53,326 nt of DNA, taken from Paracoccus nototheniae. GTDB taxonomy: Bacteria; Pseudomonadota; Alphaproteobacteria; Rhodobacterales; Rhodobacteraceae. Every line of letters starts with the position of its first letter. Position 1 is the first letter of the stretch. The notes beneath the pieces were generated by a model. It was not told the DNA's origin. It searched no databases and worked only from the letters and a program-made list of their open reading frames with translations. Position numbers and translations under genes: made by a program. The stretch covers positions 1-53,326 of the forward strand of contig NZ_RQRT01000022.1 of assembly GCF_004335005.1 (NCBI RefSeq), written 5' to 3'. Positions 52,927 to 53,326 of the stretch are shown here, piece after piece.

Positions 52927-53326
52927 TGCTGGGCGTCTTTCTGATCGTCATGCTGCTGATTTTGGGGCGGGTGCTGCATCTGCCGCGCCCGGTGACGCTG
53001 ATGACGATCGGCCTTTTGTGGGTCGGGATGCTGTCGTTGCAGGTCATCGCGCCGGGCAGCGCTGCGGCGGCGGCGGTGGGCGGATCGGCGGCGGGCTGGC
53101 TGGTTCTGGGCGCCTTGGTGGGGCTGGTCGTGGCCTATCGCGGCCTCTTGCGCCGCCTGCGCGCCCGCGCCACGCCCGATCCGGTGCCGGTGGTCCGCGA
53201 TGACGGTCTGTCGGACCCGGAACTGGACCGCTATGCCCGCCATCTGGTGCTGCGCCAGATCGGCGGGGCCGGGCAGATACGGCTGAAATCCGCGCGGGTG
53301 CTGGTGATCGGCGCGGGGGGGCTGGG
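52926..53326 (+). CDS. MoeB/ThiF/HesA-family E1-like protein, 3' end cut off
   Basis: The first 133 codons of a gene that runs off the right edge. Residues 1-90 hold hydrophobic segments (GVFLIVMLLILGRVL, LMTIGLLWVGMLSLQVIA, GWLVLGALVGLVVAYRGLL), an N-terminal membrane extension. From about residue 105 the sequence is a MoeB/ThiF start: LSDPELDRYARHLVLRQIGG, then VLVIGAGGLG, the ATP-binding glycine motif of sulfur-carrier-activating enzymes. I infer adenylation of MoaD/ThiS-type carriers. The membrane-anchored form differs from E. coli MoeB. It is coupled to dut. Confidence 0.82.
   Translation, partial: MLGVFLIVMLLILGRVLHLPRPVTLMTIGLLWVGMLSLQVIAPGSAAAAAVGGSAAGWLVLGALVGLVVAYRGLLRRLRARATPDPVPVVRDDGLSDPELDRYARHLVLRQIGGAGQIRLKSARVLVIGAGGL

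Overview
The window is GC-rich, densely coding DNA from an alphaproteobacterium of the Rhodobacteraceae, most likely Paracoccus or a close relative. The best pointer is a cytochrome c550-type gene directly upstream of aa3 oxidase subunit I, the cycA-ctaDII order known from Paracoccus denitrificans. The c550 protein itself also resembles the P. denitrificans one closely. Codon use, DUF1467 beside methylmalonyl-CoA epimerase, the fabA-fabB-fabI order and a CtrA-type site fit the same family. I see no insertion sequence, prophage, CRISPR array or origin, and no stretch above 300 bases without a gene.

Layout. 0-12.7 kb is housekeeping and envelope: a small anchored protein, a GH25 lysozyme lipoprotein, a CPBP protease-like protein, aspS, a DUF1800/DUF1501 pair, a receiver protein, mce-DUF1467, an EI24 membrane protein with a nitroreductase, DUF167, an M48 lipoprotein protease and DUF2254. 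12.7-24.2 kb holds ilvB-ilvN, the N-degron leucyltransferase bpt, glnE, a MshEN-glycosyltransferase fusion behind a perfect CtrA box, carA, yqeY and small DUF genes. 24.2-27.5 kb is lipB-cycA-ctaD-DUF2244 (minus strand) followed by tRNA-Leu(GAG). 27.7-34.1 kb is a tripartite RND efflux operon with a divergent TetR regulator.

34.2-46.3 kb is the most interesting part: a LacI-type regulator, a five-gene operon (TIM-barrel isomerase, Gfo/Idh oxidoreductase, sugar ABC importer), a Tat-exported hydroxypyruvate isomerase-like protein, a GMC dehydrogenase with its Tat-signal small subunit, a secreted DUF1080 protein and a divergently placed secreted TIM-barrel isomerase. Five copies of one 14-bp dyad (TGTAA-N4-TTTCA, invariant in all five) sit at the three promoter regions of this block and nowhere else that I noticed. 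I read it as one regulon for periplasmic C3-oxidation and cleavage of a glycoside, followed by uptake and cytoplasmic processing of the keto sugar. The substrate is unknown.

46.3-53.3 kb returns to core genes: an alpha/beta hydrolase, fabI, fabB and fabA (minus strand), a glycosyltransferase-like protein, an Ala-rich anchored protein, infC with an apparent AUA start codon, dut, and a truncated MoeB/ThiF-type gene at the right edge.
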